37,611 nt of DNA from an uncultured Ruminococcus sp. (GCA_902763835.1 CACWTQ010000001.1:1-37611); one strand, 5' to 3'; positions 8,803 to 17,791 are shown, counted from the first letter of the stretch. Notes: generated by a model from the letters alone, not told the origin. Program-made: numbers and translations.

Positions 8803-9441
8803 CTATTTTATAATTGCAGGCACATTTCCTACAAGCACCGTTTCCCCAACCAAAACCGATGTTGTCAATTCAATCGGTTCTTGCTCACCTCCTCCTATAA
8901 TCAGCAAATCGCCGGTAATATCGATATAAAGCCTGTGGATAGTCTGATTCACACCGCCTGTTTCAAACTCACTTCTGAACTCGGAGCTAACGTCACCCGT
9001 CACGATATTGTTGAATTCAATCGCTTTACCTGAACCGCTCAAAAACTCCGTATTGATAATACTTCCGATTGGCAGCTCCACAACATATTCAAACTCGCCC
9101 GAAAGCTTTTCGGATAAATCTTCTGTGACCTCGTTTTTAAGCTTATTAATTGTGACAACATCGGTATTAAGTGACTGCACTTCACCGTTCTGAGAATATG
9201 TAATATTCATAAGCTTATCATATGAAAGATTCATCTCGGTCATTTTTTCATTGACGGTTTCGCTGAAAAGCTCCGTCATAGTCTGCCGACCTTTCATAAT
9301 TGTAAAATCGCTCATAAACGGTGATACTTTCATCTCAAAATATACAAACACCGCCATAAAGAACACTACAATCATAAACAAACCTATCTTTCTGATTATC
9401 ACCCATTTGCGGTAACGGCTTCTTCCAAAGCATCTTCTCAT
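8803..9441 (-). CDS. yunB: Sporulation protein YunB
   Basis: 212 residues with one N-terminal membrane anchor (about residues 14-35) and an extracytoplasmic domain. The run KVSPFMSDFTIMKGRQTMTELFSETVNEKM and the later ELPIGSIINTEFLSGSG pattern match the YunB family, a mother-cell protein needed for normal sporulation in Bacillus subtilis. This points to a spore-former or a descendant of one. ATG at 9439-9441 was chosen for the AAGGGGTG ribosome-binding site 6 bases upstream; the longer frame from 9534 would begin in a repeat. Oddly, that ribosome-binding site is the 3' arm of a terminator-like hairpin (9449-9475). The gene is flanked by repeats and is not in an obvious operon. Confidence 0.88.
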   Translation of the reverse strand: MRRCFGRSRYRKWVIIRKIGLFMIVVFFMAVFVYFEMKVSPFMSDFTIMKGRQTMTELFSETVNEKMTEMNLSYDKLMNITYSQNGEVQSLNTDVVTINKLKNEVTEDLSEKLSGEFEYVVELPIGSIINTEFLSGSGKAIEFNNIVTGDVSSEFRSEFETGGVNQTIHRLYIDITGDLLIIGGGEQEPIELTTSVLVGETVLVGNVPAIIK

Positions 9442-9475
9442 AAAAAACACCCCTTGAGTATAATACTCAAAGGGT
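9442..9475 (-). promoter_or_regulatory. Terminator-like hairpin overlapping the yunB ribosome-binding site
   Basis: On the minus strand ACCCTTTGAGTA pairs with TACTCAAGGGGT (one G-U pair, tiny loop) and is followed by GTTTTTT just before the yunB ATG. It has the full form of an intrinsic terminator, and its 3' arm includes AAGGGG, the only good ribosome-binding site for yunB. Confidence 0.7.
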
Positions 9476-9492
9476 GGAAAAATTGTTAATTC

Positions 9493-9568
9493 GTGGATAA
9501 AATCCGCAGAAAACACGTGAAGACAATCATTCATAGCTTTACTTCACATACAAAACCGAAAATTAACC
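9493..9568. repeat. Family B repeat, copy B4 (half unit)
   Basis: Short hairpin GTGGAT/ATCCGC with an AAA loop (9493-9507), AGAAAA, then the GTGAAG/CTTCAC stem and a degraded CCCGACC edge with the AAAATTAACC spacer start. The spacer is interrupted by family A copy A3 and resumes with ACAATAAATTAT after it, up to the stop codon of the next gene. Confidence 0.75.
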
Positions 9569-9644
9569 TTAGGAACTGTCAGAAAATAACTTGAACATTT
9601 ATACTTGTCTAATTTGTTCAACTTATTTCCCAACAGTTCCTTAA
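9569..9644. repeat. Family A MITE-like repeat, copy A3 (short, both ends present)
   Basis: 76-base element with GGAACTGT at the left and ACAGTTCC at the right. The arms pair imperfectly over about 30 bases, so the whole copy can fold on itself. TTA is present at both edges and could be a target duplication. The central hairpin module of A1, A2 and A4 is absent. It is inserted in the spacer of a family B unit. Confidence 0.85.
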
Positions 9645-9651
9645 CAATAAA

Positions 9652-10080
9652 TTATTCTTCCGGCTCTTCTCCGTTGATATCGTCGGCTGAGAGCGTTGAA
9701 AAATCAAACTCCAATCTCTTACCGCACTGCGGACAATCGATTGTACCCTCAATAAGAATATCTTCGGAAACGCAAATCTCATCGCCGCAGCTAGGGCATA
9801 CTACCTCATAGTATTCGCCGTCTTCATCGAAATCGTCAAAATCCTCTTTGCCTTCCTCGTCATCATAGAGATCGTCCTCAACGATAGAAAGATCCTGATC
9901 AATCTCTTCAACCTGCTCGCTCAACTCATCGTAAAGCTCACCAAGCTCCGTAACCTCATCGGAGATATCCTCCAGCAAATCGATTACAACCTTGATAACT
10001 TTTACCATATCGTCATTTTCATTAAGCTTCAAGCCGTCCGTAAGACCACGGATATAAGCTACTTTTTCGTTAATATCCAT
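9652..10080 (-). CDS. CD1247 N-terminal-domain protein with a zinc ribbon
   Basis: 142 residues. The first 40 (INEKVAYIRGLTDGLKL onward) match the short domain named after Clostridioides difficile CD1247, often encoded next to efp. A very acidic middle (about residues 55-90) leads to a zinc ribbon with CPSC at 95-98 and CPQC at 116-119. Function unknown. ATG at 10078-10080 was chosen because AGGGG lies 8 bases upstream; a TTG overlapping the efp stop is the alternative. It follows efp by 14 bases and is surely co-transcribed. The TAA stop lies in the remains of a family B spacer. Confidence 0.82.
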   Translation of the reverse strand: MDINEKVAYIRGLTDGLKLNENDDMVKVIKVVIDLLEDISDEVTELGELYDELSEQVEEIDQDLSIVEDDLYDDEEGKEDFDDFDEDGEYYEVVCPSCGDEICVSEDILIEGTIDCPQCGKRLEFDFSTLSADDINGEEPEE

Positions 10081-10094
10081 CTGTTTAACCCCTA

Positions 10095-10652
10095 TCAAGC
10101 ACGTCCGAGGTACTCACCTGTGCGTGTATCAATCTGAATAACTTCGCCCTCGTCGATAAAGAGAGGAACTCTTACCTCCGCACCTGTTTCAACAGTTGCA
10201 GGCTTGGTAGCGTTGGTGGCTGTGTCGCCCTTGAAGCCCGGCTCTGTTGCTGTAACTTGAAGCTCTACAAAGTTCGGCGGCTCAACACCGAAAACGCTGC
10301 CCTTGTAAGAAAGAACCTTACAAACCATATTTTCCTTAACGAACTTAAAGTTGTCACCGAGAACCGACTTACCAATCGGAATCTGCTCCCAAGTTTCGGT
10401 ATCCATAAAGTAATAGAGATCTCCGTCGGAATAGCTGTACTCCATTTCCTTTCTCTCGATGTACGCTGTCGGATACTTGTCATTGGGGTTGAAAGTTTTC
10501 TCAACAACCGCACCTGTAATTACGTTTCTGATCTTTGTACGAACGAACGCAGCACCCTTACCCGGCTTTACATGCTGAAACTCGATAATAGAAACTACCT
10601 GACCGTCCATTTCAAATGTAACGCCGTTTCTGAAATCTCCTGCTGATATCAT
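10095..10652 (-). CDS. efp: Translation elongation factor P
   Basis: 185 residues, exactly the usual EF-P length, with three beta-barrel domains. EF-P binds between the P and E sites and rescues ribosomes stalled at polyproline. Lys32 at the tip of the loop [10 protein letters not shown] is the residue modified in many bacteria; no modification gene is seen here. The C-terminal signature [26 protein letters not shown] is intact. ATG at 10650-10652 has GGAGGAG upstream, so a start five codons earlier is rejected. It has its own promoter (10736-10764) and is co-transcribed with the CD1247-like gene. An M24 proline peptidase and aroQ directly upstream form the frequent Firmicute pairing. Confidence 0.97.
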   Translation of the reverse strand: MISAGDFRNGVTFEMDGQVVSIIEFQHVKPGKGAAFVRTKIRNVITGAVVEKTFNPNDKYPTAYIERKEMEYSYSDGDLYYFMDTETWEQIPIGKSVLGDNFKFVKENMVCKVLSYKGSVFGVEPPNFVELQVTATEPGFKGDTATNATKPATVETGAEVRVPLFIDEGEVIQIDTRTGEYLGRA

Positions 10653-10735
10653 TTTAAACTCCTCCATTTACTGAAAATATAAAATTCATCTCGAATAATT
10701 GTAAGCTTCAAGAAAAATGTACCATATACTCTTTA

Positions 10736-10764
10736 ATTATACTATAGTACAGCTAAAATTGCAA
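10736..10764 (-). promoter_or_regulatory. efp promoter
   Basis: TTGCAA (10759-10764), 17-base spacer and perfect TATAAT (10736-10741) on the minus strand. The -35 box is the same TTGCAA variant used at gdhA. Confidence 0.8.
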
Positions 10765-10864
10765 GTTTTTTTAAATAAAATTCATATCTTACGAAAAAAT
10801 TTTATACGGTTAATATTCTTCACGAAAGTTTGATATAATATACATTGTACAATATCATTAAATG

Positions 10865-11974
10865 TTAAATCACAATCAACTCTTTAGGCAGATTTGCCAA
10901 ATTTCTACAGCCGTCTTTAGTGACAACAACCATATCCTCAATTCTCACACCGAACTTATCGGGCAAGTAAATTCCCGGTTCAACTGTGATAATCATACCG
11001 TCGCTCAAAATTTTATCGCCTTTCGATGCCACAAACGGCTGTTCGTGTATATCAAGTCCCACTCCGTGACCCGTGGAGTGTTTAAAATACTCACCGTAAC
11101 CCTCACGCTCGATAACCTCTCTCGCAGCCTTGTCAACGTCGCAGGCATTAATGCCTGACTTAACCTTTGCAAGTCCGCTTAACTGAGCTTCAAGAACTAT
11201 ATTGTAAATTTCACGCTGATAATCGCTTACCTCTCCTACAGCAATTGTTCTTGTCATATCGCTGTGATAACCCTCATAAATTGCACCTATATCAAATGTA
11301 ACAAAATCGCCTGTCTTGACAATTTCGTCACCCGGTACACCGTGCGGCATTGAGGTTTTCTTGCCTGTGATAGTGATTAAATCAAACGACACACCCGATG
11401 CACCTTTTTTTCTCATAAGGAATTCAAGCTCCAAAGCAAGGTCGGCTTCACGAACTCCGGGTTTTACCATATTCAGAAGTTCAAGATATGATTCCTCGGT
11501 GATACGCTGTGCCTTTTCGATTTTTGCGATTTCGTCTTTAGACTTGACTATTCTCTGATTTGAAATCAGCTTATCAAGCATATCATTTGATACTACTTTA
11601 CATTCAATTTCGGAGAATATCTTTTTAAACGTACTCTCACGGCTAACAGTAACTTTTGACGCTTCAATAAGAACTTCCTTAATGCCGTGCTTCTTTGCAA
11701 TTTCTTTTAAGCTGTCGGGATATTTGCTATACACAATAACCTCACAGTTGGTCACTGCTTTGTCTGCGGCTTCACCGTAACGGAAATCAACCAAAAGATA
11801 TGACTTTTCACGTGTCACGAAAAGTGTCCCCTCGCTGTTTGCAAAGCCTGTGTAATAATAAATATTTGCTTCACATGTTATAAGTGCGGCGGTTTTGTTG
11901 TCGGGAAGTTTTGTGGAAAGCTTTTTCAGCATCATATATTTTCTGAGCTTGTCAAGCTCCGTATTATCTGCCAT
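10865..11974 (-). CDS. M24-family Xaa-Pro aminopeptidase
   Basis: 369 residues of the pita-bread metallopeptidase fold. An N-terminal creatinase-like domain (about residues 1-135) is followed by the catalytic domain. Metal ligands are seen in order: the aspartates of FDIGAIYEGYHSDMTRT, the histidine of HSTGHGVGLDIHE, the glutamate of TVEPGIYLP and that of VRIEDMVVV. It cleaves N-terminal residues that precede proline; cytoplasmic. Start after GTGAGG. It is 15 bases downstream of aroQ, in one operon with it, and upstream of efp, a conserved neighbourhood in Firmicutes. Whether it is strictly PepP or a broader YqhT-type enzyme cannot be settled from sequence alone. Confidence 0.93.
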   Translation of the reverse strand: MADNTELDKLRKYMMLKKLSTKLPDNKTAALITCEANIYYYTGFANSEGTLFVTREKSYLLVDFRYGEAADKAVTNCEVIVYSKYPDSLKEIAKKHGIKEVLIEASKVTVSRESTFKKIFSEIECKVVSNDMLDKLISNQRIVKSKDEIAKIEKAQRITEESYLELLNMVKPGVREADLALELEFLMRKKGASGVSFDLITITGKKTSMPHGVPGDEIVKTGDFVTFDIGAIYEGYHSDMTRTIAVGEVSDYQREIYNIVLEAQLSGLAKVKSGINACDVDKAAREVIEREGYGEYFKHSTGHGVGLDIHEQPFVASKGDKILSDGMIITVEPGIYLPDKFGVRIEDMVVVTKDGCRNLANLPKELIVI

Positions 11975-11989
11975 TGCTTATACCTCACA

Positions 11990-12427
11990 TTACAAAATAT
12001 CATTCAACGCATACAATGCAAGGCGGTAACTGAACTTTCCGAAGCCGCTGATTTGACCCTTGCATACCGCACCGATAACGGTTTTGTGACGAAACTCGTC
12101 ACGTTGGTGAACATTCGACATATGCACCTCGATAGTCGGCACACTCGGCACACAAGCGATAGCGTCACGAATGGCGTAGCTGTAATGTGTATATGCACCT
12201 GCGTTAATTATTATACCATCCTTAGTACCTAAAGCGGAGTGAATTTTTGAAATGATTTCACCCTCACAATTTGACTGGTAAATCTCAATTTCCATTCCGA
12301 GTTCGTCCGCCCATTTGCGGATATCCTCGTTAATGGTTTCGGCGGTTTCCTCACCGTAGATGTTTTTTTCACGAAGTCCGACCATATTGAGGTTGGGACC
12401 CAGAATTAACAGAATTTTTTTACTCAT
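11990..12427 (-). CDS. aroQ: Type II 3-dehydroquinate dehydratase
   Basis: 145 residues, the normal size of the dodecameric type II enzyme, which makes 3-dehydroshikimate in the shikimate pathway. Conserved pieces are GPNLNMVGLREKNIYG at residues 10-25 (catalytic Tyr25 in NIYG), INAGAYTHYSYAIRDA, EVHMSNVHQRDEFRHKTV with the catalytic histidine, and the C-terminal GQISGFGKFSYRLAL. It sits between the SPL-type radical SAM gene (28 bases upstream) and the proline peptidase gene (15 bases downstream), in a likely three-gene operon. No other aromatic-pathway gene is nearby. Confidence 0.96.
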   Translation of the reverse strand: MSKKILLILGPNLNMVGLREKNIYGEETAETINEDIRKWADELGMEIEIYQSNCEGEIISKIHSALGTKDGIIINAGAYTHYSYAIRDAIACVPSVPTIEVHMSNVHQRDEFRHKTVIGAVCKGQISGFGKFSYRLALYALNDIL

Positions 12428-12455
12428 TTTTTATCACCTGTTATAATATATAATT

Positions 12456-13328
12456 TTACATCATATTTTCAAAAGACAATTGCTCATACCGTTCGGGCAG
12501 TTCGTTCAGATATTGAAAAATTTTATCTCTGTCGGTAACAATTCCGTTTTCCGCACAGCGTTTTTGAAGTATCTCGTTAAGTCGTTGGGCATTGGGACTT
12601 GATATTTCGTAAGCATTGCCGTAGGTACGAATATATTTTTCTTTAAGTTTTGGAAAGTATCTGTCAAGTGCGGCATAGTAATATTCTCTGTCACCGTCAC
12701 GCAATGTCATACCCATACCGAAATTTATAATTCCGTACACACCCGACTCAATGCAGTAATCTAGAATACCGTTTAGGTTCTCCTCGGTATCGTTTATAAA
12801 AGGAAGTATCGGACACAGCCACACCACGGTAGGGATATTGTTTTCACGAAAGATTTTCAGCACTTCAAAACGGCGGCGTGTTGTGCAGACATTAGGCTCA
12901 ACGATTTTACACAGTGTTTCGTCATAGGTTGTTAACGTCATTTGAACAACGGTTTTTGCCTTTTGGTTTATGCTTTTCAGAAGCTCCAAATCCCTCAAAA
13001 TGCGGTCTGATTTTGTAAGAACGGTTACACCAAATTCGTGGCGCTCTATAATTTCCAGACATCTTCGGGTAATTTTTAGCTTATTTTCACAGTGCATATA
13101 TGGGTCGCACATTGCACCCGTACCAATCATACAGCGTTTACGTTTTGACCTCAAAGATTTTTCGAGAAGTTCGGGGGCATTTTGTTTGACCTCGATATCT
13201 TCAAAACGGTGGGTAAATCCGTAACAAGTACTTCTTGAATCACAGTAAATACAGCCGTGAGAACAGCCACGGTAAACATTCATACCGTTTCGGGCGGACA
13301 ATATTCCTTTGACATTCACAAAGTGCAT
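12456..13328 (-). CDS. SPL-like radical SAM protein
   Basis: 290-residue radical SAM enzyme of the COG1533 (spore photoproduct lyase-related) family. The iron-sulphur motif CX3CX2C is RGCSHGCIYCDSRS with cysteines 22, 26 and 29. VLTKSDRILRDLELL and the later WLCPILPFINDTEEN are typical for this group. The true spore photoproduct lyase is longer and has other conserved cysteines, so repair of UV damage should not be assumed. It heads the operon with aroQ and pepP-like and has a promoter at 13371-13399; start ATG follows AGAGGTG. Substrate unknown. Confidence 0.88.
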   Translation of the reverse strand: MHFVNVKGILSARNGMNVYRGCSHGCIYCDSRSTCYGFTHRFEDIEVKQNAPELLEKSLRSKRKRCMIGTGAMCDPYMHCENKLKITRRCLEIIERHEFGVTVLTKSDRILRDLELLKSINQKAKTVVQMTLTTYDETLCKIVEPNVCTTRRRFEVLKIFRENNIPTVVWLCPILPFINDTEENLNGILDYCIESGVYGIINFGMGMTLRDGDREYYYAALDRYFPKLKEKYIRTYGNAYEISSPNAQRLNEILQKRCAENGIVTDRDKIFQYLNELPERYEQLSFENMM

Positions 13329-13370
13329 AAATTCACCTCTGATAATATTAATACTCCACGCAACATATAA

Positions 13371-13399
13371 AGCATATCATAATTTTCCGAAATTTACAA
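13371..13399 (-). promoter_or_regulatory. Promoter of the radical SAM-aroQ-peptidase operon
   Basis: TTGTAA (13394-13399), 17-base spacer and TATGCT (13371-13376) on the minus strand, about 45 bases before the start codon. Confidence 0.6.
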
Positions 13400-13419
13400 G
13401 ATTTTCGGGCATAATTTTA

Positions 13420-13903
13420 TTATTTGTTTACATCTATGCTGTCATAATCGTTTTCATCATCAATAACCCACGGAAGATAAGCGTCAGTTTCAATCAAAAG
13501 AACAGGCTGGGGAAAGTTTTCGGGGGGGCAACGCATTGCCCGTACCAGAGAATATTTTAAAATTATTATCTATAAAAATACCCTCTTCGCCTTTGGGAAC
13601 ATTTTTATCCTCTTTGACAACCTTGCCTTTAACGTGGAAAAATCCCTGATACCAAAACAAACCGTTTCTGCTGTCGTGTGAATTGACATTAACCCACGGT
13701 ATTATTTCGGTAATATATCTCATATCATCAATACCGAAACTTTTAAAAGTTTCTTTGACTTTATCGCCGACATTAAGAATTGCCCGACGGAAATTTTTAC
13801 AACCCGTACAGTCGCAGTCGTTAATCGGTTTATGCTGTGAGTAATATTCTCTTGTGGCATTAACGTCAATATCAACAGTTGTATCTCCAAAATCAAAAAT
13901 CAT
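13420..13903 (-). pseudogene. Unknown small protein gene with a C7-tract frameshift
   Basis: As written, the frame stops at 13490 (137 residues) with an implausible tail PRKLSPACSFD. A run of seven C on the minus strand (13522-13528) precedes it. Removing one C joins a smooth acidic tail, PENFPQPVLLIETD then AYLPWVIDDENDYDSIDVNK, ending in TAA at 13420-13422 for 160 residues. The protein has CDCTGCKNF near residue 30, a possible metal-binding or redox site, and no signal or membrane segment. I do not recognise the family. Sequencing error, recent mutation and slip-strand switching are all possible. The next gene upstream is another unknown of similar size, and the pair may work together. Confidence 0.65.
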
Positions 13904-13958
13904 TTAACCACCCCATTGATTTAATTTGTAATTATTGCAGACGAAAATTCACTGAATG

Positions 13959-14405
13959 TCATACGGGATTTATATATTTCAATTTATCCAGCATTTTACG
14001 GAAATTACCAACCTGCTCATTCATATCAAACGTACTTGCAATTCTCATAGACTTTCTGCAAGCCTTAGTGAGTTGCTTTTCAAAGTCGGCTTTGGAAACG
14101 ATTTCCGTAAAAATTACGTCTTTGCTGTCGATATATAGGCGAACATATTCAAGACAATAATTTCCGCTGTCCTTAAGAGTGCCGACAACCTCGGAAGCAC
14201 CGTCCATAAAGCACAATGTAAACGTTCGGCTGCCGCTGCTGTTAAGAAAACTCAGATATTCGTTAATCCAATTTGCGGCTATTATCAGAACAAAGTCATT
14301 CCAATTTTCCTCGGGGAAAAAGCCGCTATCCGTTTTGAAAAATATATCCCCCGTAACATTTGTTTTTCCTTGTGATATTCTGTTATCAGTAATAATAATT
14401 TCCAT
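13959..14405 (-). CDS. Unknown small soluble protein
   Basis: 148 residues, not recognised. No signal peptide, membrane segment or cysteine motif. The mix of short strands at the N-terminal two thirds and helices at the end (FEKQLTKACRKSMRIAST, VGNFRKMLDKLKYI) resembles small immunity-type or adaptor proteins in general outline only. A GAGG ribosome-binding site precedes the ATG. It is 55 bases upstream of the frameshifted gene, on the same strand, and just below the rpsU terminator. Confidence 0.6.
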   Translation of the reverse strand: MEIIITDNRISQGKTNVTGDIFFKTDSGFFPEENWNDFVLIIAANWINEYLSFLNSSGSRTFTLCFMDGASEVVGTLKDSGNYCLEYVRLYIDSKDVIFTEIVSKADFEKQLTKACRKSMRIASTFDMNEQVGNFRKMLDKLKYINPV

Positions 14406-14500
14406 ACATATACCTCATTAATCAAACCACACTTGCCATTACATACCGACTTCCACACATCAAAAAACAAATCTCTTCTGTGGGCATTGTCTACCAAATT

Positions 14501-14536
14501 AAAAAAGGTGAGCAGTCCGGTAAAAGACCACTCACC
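14501..14536 (-). terminator. rpsU terminator
   Basis: Stem GGTGAG with CTCACC, continued by TGGTC against GACTG, then TTTTTT on the minus strand, 34 bases after the rpsU stop. Confidence 0.92.
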
Positions 14537-14569
14537 CATTTTGCAGCTATTCTGTATAAGCCAAATAAA

Positions 14570-14746
14570 TTACTTGTACTTACGTTTACGAGCAGCCTCG
14601 GACTTCTTCTTACGCTTAACAGACGGCTTCTCGTAAGCTTCTCTCTTACGAACCTCAGCGATAACGCCGGCTCTTGCACACTGCTTCTTAAATCTTCTCA
14701 ATGCACTCTCAAGAGATTCATTTTCCTTGATTCTGATTTCTGCCAT
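14570..14746 (-). CDS. rpsU: 30S ribosomal protein S21
   Basis: 58 residues, full length. It begins [20 protein letters not shown], the S21 signature, and ends in a basic tail [20 protein letters not shown]21 sits on the small subunit platform near the Shine-Dalgarno helix and helps initiation. A GGGAGGG ribosome-binding site, a near-consensus promoter at 14804-14833 and a strong terminator make it a separate transcription unit. Its C-terminus is typical of Firmicutes. Confidence 0.97.
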   Translation of the reverse strand: MAEIRIKENESLESALRRFKKQCARAGVIAEVRKREAYEKPSVKRKKKSEAARKRKYK

Positions 14747-14803
14747 ATATTTTCCCTCCCATCCGCCAAAAGGCAGGAGTAAATCGCATAATTTGCAAGT
14801 TTA

Positions 14804-14833
14804 ATTATACAATATCCGATACAATCTTGTCAA
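14804..14833 (-). promoter_or_regulatory. rpsU promoter
   Basis: TTGACA (14828-14833), 18-base spacer and TATAAT (14804-14809), both perfect, on the minus strand between leuS and rpsU. Confidence 0.85.
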
Positions 14834-14890
14834 GTGTTTTTTGAAAAATTTACTTAAAATTGTAAAAATAACAGTTTGACATATGAAAAT

Positions 14891-17302
14891 TTATGGCTTT
14901 ACAACAATATTGACAAGTTTACCCTTAACGTAAATCTCTTTTACAATATTCATATTGCCTATAGCCTGTGAAACTTTTTCATCAGCCTTTGCAGTTTCAA
15001 GAACCTCCGATTGTTCCGCATCAACCGCAATAACAAGCTTTGACTTAATCTTGCCGTTTACCTGAACAACAATTTCAACTGTTTCGTCCTTGCACTTTGC
15101 CTCATCGTACTTAGGCCACTCAGCCTGTGCAACAAGACCGTCCGACAGCTTCTGCTGCTCCCATACCTCCTCTGTAACGTGGGGTGCGAACGGATTGAGG
15201 AGAATCGAGAAAATTCTAAGCTCTTCACGTGTAACGCCCTTGTTTGCAAGGTCGTTAATCAATGTCATAAGTGCTGCAATAGCCGTGTTGAACTTGATAC
15301 TCTCGATATCATCGCCGACTTTCTTAATTGTCTTGTGGAACTTGCTCTCAAGCTCGGGACGGATTTCATCACTGTCGATAACGTTATTCTGGAGATTGTA
15401 ATATCTCTCAATGAAACGGCGACAGCCCTTAATGCCTTTCGGGTCCCACGGAGCGGACTTCTCAAAGTCACCGATAAACATTTCATAAAGACGGAGAGTA
15501 TCTGCACCGTACTCCGCAACAACCTCGTCGGGGTTTACAACGTTGCCTCTCGACTTACTCATCTTCTCGCCGTTCTCACCGAGAATCATACCGTGGCTTG
15601 TACGCTTTGCATACGGCTCGGCTGTCGGAACTACGCCGATATCATAAAGGAACTTGTGCCAGAAACGGCTGTATAGCAAGTGGAGTGTAGTATGCTCCAT
15701 ACCGCCGTTGTACCAGTCAACGGGCGACCAGTAGTTAAGAGCCTTTTCGCTTGCAAATTCCTTGTCGTTGTGAGGATCCATATAGCGGAGGAAGTACCAT
15801 GAAGAACCTGCCCACTGCGGCATTGTGTCTGTTTCTCTCTGAGCATCGCCGCCGCATTTAGGACACTTCACGTTCACCCACTCCGTAATATTTGCAAGCG
15901 GAGATTCTCCTGTATCAGTAGGCTCGTAGGAATCAACCATAGGCAGTTCAAGCGGAAGCTCGCTTTCGTCAAGCGGCACATATCCGCAGCACGGACAATT
16001 GATAATCGGGATAGGCTCTCCCCAGTATCTTTGACGTGAGAAAACCCAGTCACGGAGCTTGAAGTTTACTTTCTCGTGACCCTTGCCGTTTTCGGTGAGC
16101 CACTCTTTAATTTTAATCTTAGCTTCTTCAACGGTCAATCCGTCAAGAATGCCGCTGTTCACCATAACACCTGTTGCACAGTCGGTGAAAGCCTCCTCCT
16201 GAACGTTTCCGCCCTTTACAACCTCGATAATCGGAAGATTGAACTTTTTCGCAAATTCCCAGTCACGTGTATCGTGAGCAGGAACAGCCATAATAGCACC
16301 TGTACCGTATGAAACAAGAACATAGTCGGAAATGAAAATCGGAATCTCCGTATTGTTGACAGGGTTCACAGCACGAACGCCCTTAATGAGTACACCTGTT
16401 TTCTCCTTTGCCATTTCGGTACGCTCGAAATCGGACTTCTTAGCCGCTGCCTCCTGATAAGCACGAACCTCGTCAATGTTCTCGATTTTATCAGCCCACT
16501 TGTCAATGTAGGGGTGTTCGGGGGAAACTACCATATATGTAGCACCAAAGAGCGTATCGGGACGTGTTGTGTAGATAGTGAGGATATCGCCTGTTGTTGC
16601 GGTGAAGTCAACCTCTGCACCTGTGCTTCTGCCAATCCAGTTCTTCTGCTGTGTCTTAACTCTTTCGGGATAATCCACGAGGTCGAGGTCATCGACAAGT
16701 CTTTGAGCGTACTCTGTGATTTTGAGCATCCACTGTGACTTTACCTTGTGAATAACCTCACTGCCACAGCGTTCGCAGACACCGTTCACAACTTCTTCAT
16801 TAGCGAGAACGCATTTACAGGAAGTACACCAGTTTACCGACATCTCCTTTTTATATGCGAGATTGTGCTTGAAAAGTTGGAGGAAAATCCACTGCGTCCA
16901 CTTAAAATAGGAAGGATCGGTGGTGTTGATTTCCCTGCTCCAGTCAAAGGAAATACCGAGTGACTGAATCTGCTGTTTAAATCTTGCGATATTGTTTTTA
17001 GTCACCTCAGCCGGGTGAATATGGTTCTTTATAGCGTAGTTCTCTGTTGGCAATCCGAAAGCGTCCCAGCCGATAGGATAGAGAACGTTATAGCCCTGCA
17101 AACGTCTTTTTCTTGCAACCGTATCAAGTGCGGTGTACGGACGTGGGTGACCTACATGAAGACCCTGACCCGATGGATAAGGGAACTCGATGAGTGCAAA
17201 GAATTTTTCTTTAACGGAATTTTCGTCCTCTGCATGGAAAACTCCTTTTTCTTCCCATATATCCTGCCATTTTTTTTCGACTTTACTGTGTTCGTATTTC
17301 AC
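14891..17302 (-). CDS. leuS: Leucyl-tRNA synthetase
   Basis: 803 residues, the bacterial form. HIGH motif HVGH at residues 49-52, zinc-type cluster [16 protein letters not shown] near 160, editing (CP1) domain with [14 protein letters not shown] and the [15 protein letters not shown] signature, and KMSKS near 577-581 within [16 protein letters not shown]. The C-terminal anticodon-binding and small leucine-specific domains are complete. Charges tRNA-Leu in the cytoplasm. It is last in the yhbY-nadD/yqeK-rsfS-leuS run, 84 bases after rsfS. No T-box leader is present in the gap; instead there is an 11-bp inverted repeat (17333-17373). Confidence 0.98.
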   Translation of the reverse strand: MKYEHSKVEKKWQDIWEEKGVFHAEDENSVKEKFFALIEFPYPSGQGLHVGHPRPYTALDTVARKRRLQGYNVLYPIGWDAFGLPTENYAIKNHIHPAEVTKNNIARFKQQIQSLGISFDWSREINTTDPSYFKWTQWIFLQLFKHNLAYKKEMSVNWCTSCKCVLANEEVVNGVCERCGSEVIHKVKSQWMLKITEYAQRLVDDLDLVDYPERVKTQQKNWIGRSTGAEVDFTATTGDILTIYTTRPDTLFGATYMVVSPEHPYIDKWADKIENIDEVRAYQEAAAKKSDFERTEMAKEKTGVLIKGVRAVNPVNNTEIPIFISDYVLVSYGTGAIMAVPAHDTRDWEFAKKFNLPIIEVVKGGNVQEEAFTDCATGVMVNSGILDGLTVEEAKIKIKEWLTENGKGHEKVNFKLRDWVFSRQRYWGEPIPIINCPCCGYVPLDESELPLELPMVDSYEPTDTGESPLANITEWVNVKCPKCGGDAQRETDTMPQWAGSSWYFLRYMDPHNDKEFASEKALNYWSPVDWYNGGMEHTTLHLLYSRFWHKFLYDIGVVPTAEPYAKRTSHGMILGENGEKMSKSRGNVVNPDEVVAEYGADTLRLYEMFIGDFEKSAPWDPKGIKGCRRFIERYYNLQNNVIDSDEIRPELESKFHKTIKKVGDDIESIKFNTAIAALMTLINDLANKGVTREELRIFSILLNPFAPHVTEEVWEQQKLSDGLVAQAEWPKYDEAKCKDETVEIVVQVNGKIKSKLVIAVDAEQSEVLETAKADEKVSQAIGNMNIVKEIYVKGKLVNIVVKP

Positions 17303-17332
17303 TTTTTATCAATCCTTTTTTATTTGTATATC

Positions 17333-17373
17333 GAGAGTGAGAGTAAATGATATTATTCAAGGCTCTCACTCTC
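17333..17373 (-). promoter_or_regulatory. 11-bp inverted repeat between rsfS and leuS
   Basis: GAGAGTGAGAG (17333-17343) and CTCTCACTCTC (17363-17373) are perfect complements with a 19-base loop. No T run follows on the minus strand, so it is not a standard terminator; RNA stability or partial attenuation of leuS is possible. Confidence 0.5.
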
Positions 17374-17386
17374 AGCGTAAAAACAA

Positions 17387-17752
17387 TCAAACTTTTTCGG
17401 CTACAAGCACATCGGAAATATCAATCTCTTCGCCGTCTGCCCACATTCTGTCAAGGTCGTAATATTCTCTTGCTTCCTCCGAGAACACGTGAACAATAAC
17501 ATCAATATAGTCAAGCAAAATCCAAGAATCGTTTCTGTGACCCTCAATATGGCTGACATTCTCCCCTGCTTCCTTAAGCGTATATTCAACCGAATCTGCC
17601 ATAGCTTTAACCTGAGTTGAGCTATGACCCGTTGCAATTACAAAATAATCCGCAATAACGGATACTTCCTCAACCTTGATAACCTTAATGTCTGAACCTC
17701 TTTTGCTGTCAAGCGTTTTTGCAGCTTCCTTTGCAAGCTCTAAACTTGTCAT
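17387..17752 (-). CDS. rsfS: Ribosomal silencing factor RsfS
   Basis: 121 residues of the RsfS/YbeB/Iojap family, which binds L14 and blocks subunit joining under starvation. Hallmarks are DIKVIKVEEVSVIADYFVIATGHSSTQVKAMADSV, EGHRNDSWILLDYIDVIVHVFSEEAREYYDLDRMWADG. AGAGGTG precedes the ATG. It lies 39 bases after the nadD-yqeK fusion, the usual genomic partner, and before leuS. Confidence 0.97.
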   Translation of the reverse strand: MTSLELAKEAAKTLDSKRGSDIKVIKVEEVSVIADYFVIATGHSSTQVKAMADSVEYTLKEAGENVSHIEGHRNDSWILLDYIDVIVHVFSEEAREYYDLDRMWADGEEIDISDVLVAEKV

Positions 17753-17791
17753 ATATTTTACACCTCTTTTTTACTTATAATTATTATCTCA

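Noticed and set aside
12456..13328. True spore photoproduct lyase
   Set aside because: Shorter than SplB, and only the general radical SAM family pattern is present.
17303..17386. T-box riboswitch ahead of leuS
   Set aside because: Too short, and there is no T-box sequence or specifier stem.
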